Origin: Noviherbaspirillum soli
GTDB taxonomy: Bacteria > Pseudomonadota > Gammaproteobacteria > Burkholderiales > Burkholderiaceae_D
Reading direction: 5' to 3'
Length of the DNA: 64,000 nucleotides
Assembly: GCF_015352955.1 (NCBI RefSeq)
Contig: NZ_JACYOX010000002.1
Coordinates: forward strand, 310,001-374,000
The number at the start of each line of letters is the position of its first letter. Position 1 is the first letter of the stretch. The position numbers were made by a program, and so were the translations under genes. A model generated the notes under the pieces. It saw only the letters and a list, made by a program, of their open reading frames with translations, ran no database searches and was not told where the DNA came from. This document shows, piece after piece, positions 28,102 to 36,802 of this stretch.

Positions 28102-29061
28102 ATGAATAGGCCAAAGAAAATATTGGTTACTGGAGCAGCCGGCTTTGTCGGCCGCGCTGTCTGCCAAGAACTACGTAAAAGAAATCTGGCTTTCATAGGT
28201 TCGGCTCGTCGCCCCGATGGCGAAGCTGTGTCTCATATTGCCGAGATATCTACGGTAACGAACTGGAGCAGCGCGCTTAACGGGTGCGACACTGTAATCC
28301 ATCTTGCCGCACGCGTGCATGTTATGAATGAAAACGGTATTGCAGGGATTTGCGCTTACAGGAAAACGAATCTTGATGCAACCCTGCACTTTGCAAAAGA
28401 GGCTTTGAAGCATGGCGTTGCAAGATTCATTTTCGTCAGCACGATCAAGGTGAATGGCGAATCAAGCGGGATAATCCCTTTCTCGCCAGACGACGTACCG
28501 AAACCGCATGGCAGTTACAGTATTTCCAAATTCGAGGCCGAACAGGCCTTGATCTCCCTATGTCAGTCGTCATCAATGGAGCTGGTCATTGTCCGCCCGC
28601 CATTAGTGTATGGTCCTGGCGTGAGGGCCAATTTCCTGCGTTTAATGAAATTGGTGTGCCTTGGGATGCCGCTGCCATTCGGATCAATTACCGCTGAGAG
28701 AAGCATGATAGCGGTAGAAAATCTGGCCGACTTCCTCGTTCTGATCTGCTCGCATCCAAAAGCTGCGAATCGCATCTGGCTAGTTTCGGATGGATGCGAC
28801 TTGAAAATAGGCGACCTGATCAAACTTATTTCCTCGGCAATGTGTAGGCCCGCTTTACTGTTTCCCTTGCCTGTCCCTGTATTGCGGTTTTTCGCCACAC
28901 TGGCGGGAAAAGGCGAACAGCTTGATCGGTTCGTGAATCCCTTACGCGTTGATATTTCCGGCGCCGTAAATGAGCTCGGCTGGACACCCGTCATATCTAC
29001 TAAGGAAGCAATTAATAATACGGTCAGGCAATTCTTGAATACGAAAACGACCCCGAAATGA
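28102..29061 (+). CDS. NAD-dependent epimerase/reductase (WbpV-like SDR)
   Basis: The 319-residue extended SDR has ILVTGAAGFVGRAVC, VIHLAARVHVM and the catalytic Ser/Tyr/Lys set (FVSTIKVNG, SYSISKFEAE). Proteins of this type next to a phosphoglycosyl transferase often reduce the 4-keto group of UDP-4-keto-6-deoxy-HexNAc to give UDP-QuiNAc or FucNAc, which the transferase then loads on undecaprenyl phosphate. The WbpM-like 4,6-dehydratase at 31446 would supply the keto sugar. Its stop overlaps the transferase start by four bases. The start 25 codons into the frame was chosen by the SDR N-terminus. Confidence 0.82.
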   Translation: MNRPKKILVTGAAGFVGRAVCQELRKRNLAFIGSARRPDGEAVSHIAEISTVTNWSSALNGCDTVIHLAARVHVMNENGIAGICAYRKTNLDATLHFAKEALKHGVARFIFVSTIKVNGESSGIIPFSPDDVPKPHGSYSISKFEAEQALISLCQSSSMELVIVRPPLVYGPGVRANFLRLMKLVCLGMPLPFGSITAERSMIAVENLADFLVLICSHPKAANRIWLVSDGCDLKIGDLIKLISSAMCRPALLFPLPVPVLRFFATLAGKGEQLDRFVNPLRVDISGAVNELGWTPVISTKEAINNTVRQFLNTKTTPK

Positions 29062-29618
29062 AAAGGGTATTAGATTGGTGGCTGGCAGCGTTACTTTCCA
29101 TTTTCCTTTTTGTACCTATCTTATTAATCGCTGCCGTCGTCAAACTCACTTCCCCCGGCCCAGCCCTCTACTGGTCCGACCGCGTCGGCCGCAGGAACGC
29201 CATCTTCCGCATGCCCAAGTTCCGCACCATGCGCATCGACACGCCCGCCGTCGCCACCCACCTGCTCGGCAACCCTGACCAGTTCCTGACCCCCATCGGC
29301 TCCTTCCTGCGCAAGACCAGCCTGGACGAGTTGCCCCAGCTGTGGAGCATCCTGAAGGGCGACATGAGCTTCGTCGGGCCGCGGCCGGCGCTGTTCAACC
29401 AGTATGACTTGATCGAACTGCGCACCCGCCACCACGTGGACGAATTGTTGCCCGGACTGACAGGCTGGGCGCAGATCAATGGCCGGGATGAACTGGCGAT
29501 TCCCGACAAGGTGAAACTCGATGTCGAGTACCTGCAACGGCAATCCTTGCTGTTCGATCTCAATATCCTCGTCCTTACCTTCCTCAAAGTAGTGCGTCGC
29601 GAGGGCGTCACGCATTAG
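29058..29618 (+). CDS. Small (PglC-type) phosphoglycosyl transferase
   Basis: The 186-residue monotopic transferase has a single N-terminal hydrophobic hairpin (about 5-28), then VKLTSPGPALYW, RMPKFRTMR, KTSLDELPQLW with the catalytic Asp-Glu, and DMSFVGPRPAL. It moves a sugar phosphate from a UDP-sugar to undecaprenyl phosphate and so starts O-chain synthesis at the inner face of the inner membrane. Coupled by overlap to the SDR gene. The base composition changes sharply from AT-rich to GC-rich within the first 100 bases, with the C-terminal part matching core-genome usage. Confidence 0.9.
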   Translation: MKRVLDWWLAALLSIFLFVPILLIAAVVKLTSPGPALYWSDRVGRRNAIFRMPKFRTMRIDTPAVATHLLGNPDQFLTPIGSFLRKTSLDELPQLWSILKGDMSFVGPRPALFNQYDLIELRTRHHVDELLPGLTGWAQINGRDELAIPDKVKLDVEYLQRQSLLFDLNILVLTFLKVVRREGVTH

Positions 29619-29942
29619 CAGGGTGGCTTGATTCAAGCTGGACAATTCGGCAAGCCTTTGCAGACAAGCAAAAGGCGGCCTGTCGATGAATGCTATCTTG
29701 TGCTGCCCGGCCAGTCCGGGATCTTCAAGGCAGTTAGCCGGCTTCGGTGACCTGTTCCGTGGTGTCGCTCGCGGCGTAAAGAAGCCGGTTCAGCATCTTG
29801 CATTGAACGCAGGAAAGGGCGTGTGCAGCGCATTTGCCCCGGCGAATGTACTGAATGCGCAGCACTCATCATGACCAACAATACAACTTCGTTTTTTACC
29901 GATTCCAGGCCAGGGGTTTGTGAATTTCCCCAGGAGCAGGAA
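29619..29942. other. Intergenic region, no gene recognised
   Basis: These 324 bases lie between the phosphoglycosyl transferase and the next GT2 gene. I see an imperfect inverted repeat of about 8 bp (GCCGGCTTC near 29740 and GAAGCCGG near 29779) but no T tract and no convincing promoter. A frame running into the GT2 gene from 29823 is open but not protein-like. Confidence 0.5.
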
Positions 29943-30929
29943 ATGCCTGCGCGCCGCATCGCGGTCGTCATTCCGAGCTACAAGGTAACCCGCCATATTC
30001 TCGGCGTCATTGACTCCATCGGCCAGGAAGTTTCGGCTATTTATGTAGTCGACGATAAATGTCCCGACGGCAGCGGCGACCTGGTGACGGCGCAATGTCG
30101 CGACCATCGCGTGGTCGTGCTGCGGCATGAGGTCAACCAGGGCGTCGGCGGCGCGGTGATGACGGGTTACCGGGCGGCGGTGGCAGATGGCGCCGAAGTG
30201 ATCGTCAAGATCGATGGCGATGGCCAGATGGACCCGAACATGATCTCATCCTTCGTTCAGCCCATCCTGGATGGCGAGGCCGACTACACCAAGGGCAACC
30301 GCTTCTTCAATCTGGACGAGATCGGCAACATGCCGCCGGTGCGGATGTTCGGCAATGCGCTGCTGTCGCTGATGACCAAGCTGTCGTCCGGCTACTGGGA
30401 TGTCTTTGATCCTACCAACGGTTATACCGCCATCCATGCCAACATCGCCGGGCAATTGCCCTATGCAAAGATCAGCAAGCGCTATTTTTTCGAGACCGAT
30501 ATCCTGTTTCGCCTGAATACCCTGCGTGCCGTGGTGCAGGACGTGCCGATGGATGCCACCTATGGCGACGAGGTGAGCAACCTGAAGATCTCGAAGATCG
30601 TCGGGGAATTCATGGGCAAGCACATCCGGAATTTCGGCAAGCGGATTTTCTACAATTATTATCTGCGCGACATGTCGCTTGCCTCGCTGGAGTTGCCGCT
30701 GGGCGTGATTTCGCTGCTGTTCGGCCTGATCTACGGCGGGCTGCGCTGGGCCGGATCGAGCGAGGCGGGCGTTGCCACGCCGGCCGGCACCGTGATGCTG
30801 TCGGCGCTGCCGGTCATCATGGGAATACAACTGATTCTTGCCTTTTTCTCCTATGACATTGCGTCCGTGCCGTCGCGGGCTGTGCATCGCAGCGCCAGGT
30901 TTGCCAGGAGACGGTCGCGTGGTGCTTGA
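29943..30929 (+). CDS. Polyprenol-phosphate-type GT2 glycosyltransferase with C-terminal membrane segments
   Basis: The 328-residue protein has a DPM1-like GT2 domain (IAVVIPSYKVT, VDDKCPDGSGD, VIVKIDGDGQMDP) and two hydrophobic segments near the C-terminus (about 245-265 and 280-300). Such enzymes place a sugar on undecaprenyl phosphate for periplasmic decoration. The start at 29943 is chosen because an AGGAG box lies just upstream; 29871 is an in-frame alternative. It overlaps the GtrA gene by 11 bases, a classic pair for flipping and using the lipid-linked sugar. Confidence 0.85.
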   Translation: MPARRIAVVIPSYKVTRHILGVIDSIGQEVSAIYVVDDKCPDGSGDLVTAQCRDHRVVVLRHEVNQGVGGAVMTGYRAAVADGAEVIVKIDGDGQMDPNMISSFVQPILDGEADYTKGNRFFNLDEIGNMPPVRMFGNALLSLMTKLSSGYWDVFDPTNGYTAIHANIAGQLPYAKISKRYFFETDILFRLNTLRAVVQDVPMDATYGDEVSNLKISKIVGEFMGKHIRNFGKRIFYNYYLRDMSLASLELPLGVISLLFGLIYGGLRWAGSSEAGVATPAGTVMLSALPVIMGIQLILAFFSYDIASVPSRAVHRSARFARRRSRGA

Positions 30930-31284
30930 TCAGCGGTTTCTGATTTATCTGGCTGGCGGTGTGCTAAGCGCGGCGATCGATGTCGGCATCTTCCAGGGGC
31001 TGCTGGCCTACGGCGCCAGCCTCGTTGTTGCCACGTCAACCGGCTTCTTCATTTCCCTGGTGGTGAATTATCTGTTTCATGCAAAGTTCACCTTTACCTC
31101 CGCCGCGCGCACCGCGTCATTCGGCAAATATCTGATTGTTGTAGCGTTCAATTACGGAATTGCGCTGGGCATGGTGTCGCTTGCGGCGTCCTTGCTGGAT
31201 AGTCCGCTGACAGGGAAGATTCTTTCCTTGCCTGTGATTGCCATTATTGGATTCTTTGCGGGGAAGCACTGGATTTTCAAATGA
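30919..31284 (+). CDS. GtrA-family membrane protein
   Basis: The 121-residue protein has four predicted membrane segments, typical for GtrA, and the family patches LAGGVLSAAIDVGIFQ and FFISLVVNYLFHAKFTF, ending with GKHWIFK. GtrA proteins are thought to flip undecaprenyl-phosphate sugars made by a partner GT2, here the overlapping upstream gene. The start is GTG at 30919 with a CAGGAG box nine bases upstream; GTG at 30922 is equally possible. Confidence 0.85.
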   Translation: MVLDQRFLIYLAGGVLSAAIDVGIFQGLLAYGASLVVATSTGFFISLVVNYLFHAKFTFTSAARTASFGKYLIVVAFNYGIALGMVSLAASLLDSPLTGKILSLPVIAIIGFFAGKHWIFK

Positions 31285-31445
31285 AAACTTCCGCAATGAA
31301 AGAAAAATTTGCGGGCTGAAAATTTTGCAAATTACTCAACGAAGGCTGCGGCCGATCAATTAATTCGAAAACCGACCAGCGTTGCAATGCTGCAAAGCGG
31401 CATCGCCGGGTAAAATGCTGTTTTTATTGCATAAAACCGGCGTCG

Positions 31446-33380
31446 ATGAGAGCCATTCTGGAATTATCCCGTTTCAAAAAGCAACTTCTGGCAGCCAGTG
31501 TCGACGCCGTCATGCTGCCGCTCACGCTTTTCTTCGCCATCTGGCTGCGCTACGACCATGTCGACCTGTTGCTGATCAAGCAATATGCCTGGCTGATGCT
31601 GGCCGCACCGCTGGTGTCGATCCCGGTCTTCATCCGCATCGGCCTGTACCGGGCCATGATCCGCTTCATCGATCCGAAGATCGTCTATGTGGTCGTGCTC
31701 GGCGTGTCGCTGTCGCTGGTAGTGCTGGTCACCATGTCCGCCATCGTCACCCGCCTGGAAGGCCTGTCGCGCGGCGTGTTCGGCATCTACTGGGTCAGCG
31801 CCATCCTGTACATGGTGGCCGGACGCTTTATCGCCCGCGGGTACTTCATCCGGGCAATGGGTCCGCTGGACGGCACCCGGGTGGCAATCTACGGCGCCGG
31901 CAACGCCGGCGTGCAGCTGGCAAGCGCACTGCGCATGGTGCCCGACTATACCCCGGTGGCCTTCATCGATGACAACCGCGACCTGCAGGGCGCCACCATT
32001 GCTGGCATCCGGGTCCATGGCTCGGACAATCTGGAACGACTGATTACCCGCCGCAGCATCAAGGAAATCCTTGTCGCCATGCCCAGCCTGAGCCGCGCTC
32101 AGCAGAAGGACATCCTGAACCGGCTGGAACCGCTGAAGGTCAAGGTCAAGATCACGCCGCCGGTGGGCAGCTTGCTGTCGGGCCAGTTGCGTCTGCAGGA
32201 TGTACGCGACATCGAGATCGAGGACTTGCTGGGGCGCGACCCCGTGGTGCCGGACATGGGGCTGCTGTCCTCCTGCATTACCGGCAAGTCGGTGCTGGTG
32301 ACGGGCGCTGGCGGCTCGATTGGCTCCGAATTGTGCCGGCAGATCCTGCGCCTGAAACCCAGCCGCATGCTGCTGCTGGAGAGCGCGGAATTCAACCTCT
32401 ACAGCATCGAGCAGGAACTGCAGGGCATGCGCCAGTCGCTGGGCATCGAACTGGAACTGATTCCTTTCCTGGGATCGGTGCTGGACCAGCAGAAATGCAC
32501 CCGCATGCTGCAGACCTTCAATGTCGATACCATCTATCACGCCGCGGCCTACAAGCATGTGCCGCTGGTGGAGCACAATCCGGTCGAGGGCATACGCAAC
32601 AATGTGTTCGGCACGCTGTCCATCGCCCGTGCCGCGGTCGATGCCCGGGTCGGCCGCTTCGTGCTTATTTCCACCGACAAGGCAGTGCGGCCCACCAATG
32701 TGATGGGCTGCACCAAGCGCATGGCCGAACTGATCCTGCAAGCCTTTGCCCGCGAGCAAAAACATACCCGCTTCTGCATGGTACGGTTCGGCAACGTGCT
32801 TGGTTCCTCGGGTTCGGTGGTGCCGCTCTTCCATAGCCAGATCATGGCAGGCGGCCCGATCACCGTGACCCATCCTGAAATCACCCGCTACTTCATGACC
32901 ATTTCGGAAGCCGCGCAGCTGGTGCTGCAGGCCGGCGCGATGGGCGAGGGCGGCGATGTGTTTGTTCTGGACATGGGCGAACCAGTTAAAATCATCGACC
33001 TTGCCAAGCGCATGATCCATTTGAGCGGCCACGAGGTCAAAAGCGATGCCACGCCGGAAGGCACGATAGAGATCCGGCAGATCGGCCTGCGTCCCGGCGA
33101 AAAGCTGTATGAGGAACTGCTGATCGGCGCCAATGCCCAGGGCACCGGTCATCCGCTGATCATGCGGGCGCAGGAGGCGGAGCTGGCATGGCCGGCGTTG
33201 CAGCGCATCCTGGACCGGCTCAACGACGCATGCAACCGCTTCGACGTGGAGACCGTGCGCGAGCTGCTGCTTGAAGCGGTGTCGGAATATGCGCCGCAGT
33301 GCGGGATCGAGGATTTTATCTGGACCGCGCGCACCGCGCGCATCAAGCCAGAGACGGCACGCATCCATGCCGTGAAATAA
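31446..33380 (+). CDS. WbpM/PglF-type membrane nucleotide-sugar 4,6-dehydratase
   Basis: The 644-residue protein has four N-terminal membrane segments (about 12-130), a first Rossmann-like domain (VAIYGAGNAGVQLA) and a C-terminal SDR domain with VLVTGAGGSIGSELCRQIL and the family motif STDKAVRPTNVMGCTKR, where Met replaces the usual Tyr of the SDR triad as in WbpM/FlaA1-type enzymes. It makes UDP-4-keto-6-deoxy-HexNAc, the expected substrate for the SDR at 28102. Length and domain order match WbpM. The upstream 161-base gap is AT-rich and could hold its promoter. GC content is back to genome level. Confidence 0.92.
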   Translation: MRAILELSRFKKQLLAASVDAVMLPLTLFFAIWLRYDHVDLLLIKQYAWLMLAAPLVSIPVFIRIGLYRAMIRFIDPKIVYVVVLGVSLSLVVLVTMSAIVTRLEGLSRGVFGIYWVSAILYMVAGRFIARGYFIRAMGPLDGTRVAIYGAGNAGVQLASALRMVPDYTPVAFIDDNRDLQGATIAGIRVHGSDNLERLITRRSIKEILVAMPSLSRAQQKDILNRLEPLKVKVKITPPVGSLLSGQLRLQDVRDIEIEDLLGRDPVVPDMGLLSSCITGKSVLVTGAGGSIGSELCRQILRLKPSRMLLLESAEFNLYSIEQELQGMRQSLGIELELIPFLGSVLDQQKCTRMLQTFNVDTIYHAAAYKHVPLVEHNPVEGIRNNVFGTLSIARAAVDARVGRFVLISTDKAVRPTNVMGCTKRMAELILQAFAREQKHTRFCMVRFGNVLGSSGSVVPLFHSQIMAGGPITVTHPEITRYFMTISEAAQLVLQAGAMGEGGDVFVLDMGEPVKIIDLAKRMIHLSGHEVKSDATPEGTIEIRQIGLRPGEKLYEELLIGANAQGTGHPLIMRAQEAELAWPALQRILDRLNDACNRFDVETVRELLLEAVSEYAPQCGIEDFIWTARTARIKPETARIHAVK

Positions 33381-33486
33381 GCATTGCGCAATGGCCCTGC
33401 GCTGATTGCCATTGCTCCTGACCAGAGCGGCGCCGGCCGAACGCCGGCGCCTTTGCCAACCGAGACAACGAAACGACAAGACAACC

Positions 33487-34863
33487 ATGCTCAATCTCTC
33501 TCCCTCCATTTTCAAGGCCTACGACATCCGCGGCATCATCGGCAAGACGCTGGACGAATCCGTGGCGCGCCGCATCGGCCAGGCCTTTGGCACCGCCGTG
33601 CGCGCCAAGGGTGAAACCACGGTTGTCATCGGCCGCGACGGCCGCTTGTCCGGCCCGGGGCTGGCCGCGGCGCTGGCCGAAGGCCTGCAGGCCGCCGGCG
33701 TGGACGTGATCGACATCGGCGTGGTGGCCACACCCATGGTCTACTTCGCCACCAGCACGCTGGACGCGCGCTCCGGCATTATGGTGACCGGCAGCCACAA
33801 TCCGCCGGACTACAACGGTTTCAAGATGGTGCTGTCGGGCGAGGCGATCTATGGCGACGCCATCACCGCGCTGTACCGCACCATCGACAGCAATGGCTAT
33901 GCAAGCGGGCAGGGCAGCTACCGGCAGCAGGACATCCGCAACGACTACCTGCAGCGCATCATCGGCGATATCAAGCTGGCGCGGCCGATGAAGATCGTGA
34001 TCGATGCCGGCAACGGCGTGGCCGGCGCCTTCGCGGGCGACCTGTACCGCGGCCTGGGCTGCGAAGTCACCGAGCTGTTCTGCGAGGTCGACGGCAACTT
34101 CCCGAACCATCATCCGGACCCGGCGCACCTGGAAAACCTGGAAGACCTGATCCATGCGCTGAAGACCTCCGACGCCGAGCTGGGCCTGGCCTTCGACGGC
34201 GACGGCGACCGCCTGGGCGTGGTCACCAAGGATGGCCAGGTGATCTTTCCCGACCGCCAGCTGATGCTGTTCGCCAAGGATGTGCTGTCCCGCAATCCCG
34301 GCGAAAAGATTCTCTATGACGTCAAGTGCACCCGCCACCTGGCGAGCTGGGTCACGCAGAACGGCGGCGAGCCGCTGATGTGGAAGACCGGCCATTCGCT
34401 GGTTAAGGCCAAGATGCGCGAGACTGGCGCGCCGCTGGGCGGCGAGATGAGCGGCCACATCTTCTTCAAGGACCGCTGGTATGGCTTCGACGACGGCATG
34501 TATGCCGGCGCGCGCCTGCTGGAACTGATGAGCCGCGAGAGCGACCCATCGGCGGTGCTCAACGCGCTGCCGCAATCGACCAGCACGCCCGAGCTGCAGC
34601 TGAAGCTCAACGAGGGCGAGAACTTCGCGCTGATCGAGAAGCTGCAGAAGGAAGCGCAGTTCCCCGGGTCCGACCAGGTCATCACCATCGATGGCCTGCG
34701 CGTCGAATATCCGGACGGCTTTGGCCTGGCGCGTTCTTCCAACACCACGCCGGTGGTGGTGATGCGCTTCGAGGCCGAGAACGACGCGGCGCTCGCGCGC
34801 ATCCAGTCCGAGTTCAAGCGGGTGATCCAGGCTGCCAAGCCGGACGCCGCGCTGCCTTACTGA
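33487..34863 (+). CDS. Phosphomannomutase/phosphoglucomutase
   Basis: The 458-residue alpha-D-phosphohexomutase (AlgC/ManB type) has the catalytic phosphoserine loop GIMVTGSHNPPDYNGFK, metal loop AFDGDGDRLG, sugar loop GGEMSGHIFF and a C-terminal phosphate-binding domain (RSSNTTPVVVMRFE). It interconverts mannose or glucose 1- and 6-phosphates and feeds both LPS and O-antigen sugar nucleotides. I set the start at 33487 because the protein begins LSPSIFKAYDIRG there; the upstream in-frame part is not conserved in character. It is 39 bases before waaC. Confidence 0.93.
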   Translation: MLNLSPSIFKAYDIRGIIGKTLDESVARRIGQAFGTAVRAKGETTVVIGRDGRLSGPGLAAALAEGLQAAGVDVIDIGVVATPMVYFATSTLDARSGIMVTGSHNPPDYNGFKMVLSGEAIYGDAITALYRTIDSNGYASGQGSYRQQDIRNDYLQRIIGDIKLARPMKIVIDAGNGVAGAFAGDLYRGLGCEVTELFCEVDGNFPNHHPDPAHLENLEDLIHALKTSDAELGLAFDGDGDRLGVVTKDGQVIFPDRQLMLFAKDVLSRNPGEKILYDVKCTRHLASWVTQNGGEPLMWKTGHSLVKAKMRETGAPLGGEMSGHIFFKDRWYGFDDGMYAGARLLELMSRESDPSAVLNALPQSTSTPELQLKLNEGENFALIEKLQKEAQFPGSDQVITIDGLRVEYPDGFGLARSSNTTPVVVMRFEAENDAALARIQSEFKRVIQAAKPDAALPY

Positions 34864-34902
34864 CGCATCGAGATGCATCCAGGAGCCCGGCGCGGAGCCG
34901 GC

Positions 34903-35892
34903 ATGAAGATATTGATCGTGCGGGTTTCTTCGCTGGGCGACGTGGTGCATAACATGCCCATGGTGGCCGACCTGCGCCGCCATGCGCCCGATGCGCAGAT
35001 CGACTGGGTAGTGGAAGAGGCGTATGTGAGCCTGGTGCGCCTGAACGACGGCGTGCGCAATGTGATCCCGGTGGCGCTGCGGCGCTGGCGCAAGAGCCTG
35101 GCCTCGGCCGCCACGCGCGCCGAGATCCGCGCCTTTCGCGCGGCGCTGCGCGCAACCGACTATGACCTGGTGTTCGACACCCAGGGCCTGTTCAAGACCG
35201 GCCTGCTGATGCGCATGGCACGGCTGGCGCCGGGCGGGCGCCGCATCGGCCTGGCCAATGCCACCGAAGGTTCGGGCTACGAGGCGGTGTCTCGCGTTTT
35301 TCATACAAGCAGCATCGCGGTAGGCAGGCGTACCCATGCGGTGCAGCGTGCGCGCGAGGTGGCGGCCGGCGCCCTGGGCTACCAGGTCAGCGGGCCGGCC
35401 GATTTCAATCTTCAACCGCCGACGCTGCAACCCGACTGGCTGCCGCGGGAGCGGTATGCGGTGTTCTTCCACGGCACCGCGCGCCCGGCCAAGCAGTGGC
35501 CGCAGCAGAGCTGGATTGCGCTCGGCAATCGCCTTGCCGCGCAGGGACTGGCCGTGCTGCTGCCATGGGGGAGCGCCGCGGAACGCGAGGCGGCGCAGCA
35601 GATTGCGGCCGGCATTCCCGGCGCCCGGGTGCTGCCGGCGCTGCCGCTGATGGAGGCAGTCACACTGGCCCAGCGCGCGACGCTGGCGGTGGGCGTCGAC
35701 ACCGGCCTGACCCATATCGCCGCGGCCTTCTGCCGGCCCACGGTGGAGCTGTATTGCGATTCGCCGCGCTGGAAGACCGAGGGCAACTGGTCGCCGCGCA
35801 TCATCAATCTCGGCGACCAGGGCATGCCGCCTGACGTGGCCCAAGTGGAAGCGGCCGCGCTGTCCCTGCTGGAACGCCAGGCCATTCGTTAG
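34903..35892 (+). CDS. waaC: Lipopolysaccharide heptosyltransferase I
   Basis: The 329-residue GT9 enzyme adds the first L-glycero-D-manno-heptose to Kdo in the inner core. It begins MKILIVRVSSLGDVVHNMPMV, the family N-terminus that also sets the start, and has WVVEEAY, FDTQGLFKTGLL and the donor-site segment VGVDTGLTHIAAAF. It lies 34 bases before kdoO in the run waaC-kdoO-waaA, all of which modify or transfer Kdo-heptose core units. The length matches WaaC. Confidence 0.93.
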   Translation: MKILIVRVSSLGDVVHNMPMVADLRRHAPDAQIDWVVEEAYVSLVRLNDGVRNVIPVALRRWRKSLASAATRAEIRAFRAALRATDYDLVFDTQGLFKTGLLMRMARLAPGGRRIGLANATEGSGYEAVSRVFHTSSIAVGRRTHAVQRAREVAAGALGYQVSGPADFNLQPPTLQPDWLPRERYAVFFHGTARPAKQWPQQSWIALGNRLAAQGLAVLLPWGSAAEREAAQQIAAGIPGARVLPALPLMEAVTLAQRATLAVGVDTGLTHIAAAFCRPTVELYCDSPRWKTEGNWSPRIINLGDQGMPPDVAQVEAAALSLLERQAIR

Positions 35893-35926
35893 CCTGATAC
35901 CGACCCGACACGGCATAATACGGCTG

Positions 35927-36802
35927 ATGGAACAGCAAATCATTGATATCGACCGGCGCGACTGGGACGCCGGCTCCGAACCAGCCAACCCCGAATGGAT
36001 CGCCGCGCTGGAAGCCGGCAAGGTGCTGCACTTTCCGCGGCTGCCGTTTGCATTACAGCCGGGCGAGGAAGCCTATCTGACGCCCGATGTGCGCGACCCC
36101 AAGGTGCGCAACATCAGCCTCGACGCGAACGGCGGCCTGAAGGGCACGGTGCTGGACGCTGCCGGTCAGGCTGCACTCGCGCGCATGGTCGGCCGCTTTC
36201 GCCAGCAGGCGCAGACCCTGGTGGCCCAGCTGCTGCCGGCCTATACCGGCAAGCTGCGCAGTGCGCCCACGAGCTTCCGCCCGTCGCAGGTCGAGACGCG
36301 CGCGCAGTCCTGGCGCGCCGACGACCGCCGGCTGCATGTCGACGCCTTTCCGTCCCGGCCCAACTATGGCGAGCGCATTTTGCGCGTGTTCACCAACGTC
36401 AACCCCGAAGGCCAGCCGCGCGTCTGGCGCGTGGGCGAGCCGTTCGAGGACGTTGCCCGGCACTTCCTCCCGCGCATGAAAAAGTATTCGCCCGTGCAGG
36501 CGCGCCTGCTCCGCGCGCTGCATGTGACCAAGTCGCTGCGCAGCGAATATGACCACCTGATGCTGCAACTGCATGATGCGATGAAATCGGACCAGGACTA
36601 CCAGCGCGATGCGCGGCAGGTCACGATGCCGTTCGCGCCCGGCGCGGTCTGGGTCTGCTTTTCCGACCAGACCTCGCATGCGGTCATGTCCGGCCAGTAC
36701 ATGCTGGAGCAGACCTTTCATCTTCCCGCGGATGCCCAGTACGACCCGGCATCCAGTCCCCTTGCCATCCTGACGCGGCTGACCGGCCGCACCCTTATCT
36801 GA
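35927..36802 (+). CDS. kdoO: Kdo 3-hydroxylase (Fe(II)/2-oxoglutarate dependent)
   Basis: The 291-residue protein matches the Kdo hydroxylase family that turns the outer Kdo of lipid A-Kdo2 into Ko in Burkholderia and Yersinia. The metal triad is visible as H137 and D139 in LHVDAFPSRPNYGER and a distal H251 in SDQTSHAVMSGQ; an Arg in GERILRVF can bind 2-oxoglutarate. The position between waaC and waaA supports the role. The last base is shared with the waaA start codon. It is a cytoplasmic or membrane-associated enzyme needing oxygen. Confidence 0.88.
   Translation: MEQQIIDIDRRDWDAGSEPANPEWIAALEAGKVLHFPRLPFALQPGEEAYLTPDVRDPKVRNISLDANGGLKGTVLDAAGQAALARMVGRFRQQAQTLVAQLLPAYTGKLRSAPTSFRPSQVETRAQSWRADDRRLHVDAFPSRPNYGERILRVFTNVNPEGQPRVWRVGEPFEDVARHFLPRMKKYSPVQARLLRALHVTKSLRSEYDHLMLQLHDAMKSDQDYQRDARQVTMPFAPGAVWVCFSDQTSHAVMSGQYMLEQTFHLPADAQYDPASSPLAILTRLTGRTLI

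Noticed and set aside
29823..29942. N-terminal extension of the GT2 gene
   Set aside because: The extra residues are not GT-like, and a good AGGAG box directs translation to 29943.
33343..36021. Long minus-strand frame opposite the phosphohexomutase and waaC
   Set aside because: Same low-complexity His/Ala/Arg composition; the plus-strand genes have full family motifs.
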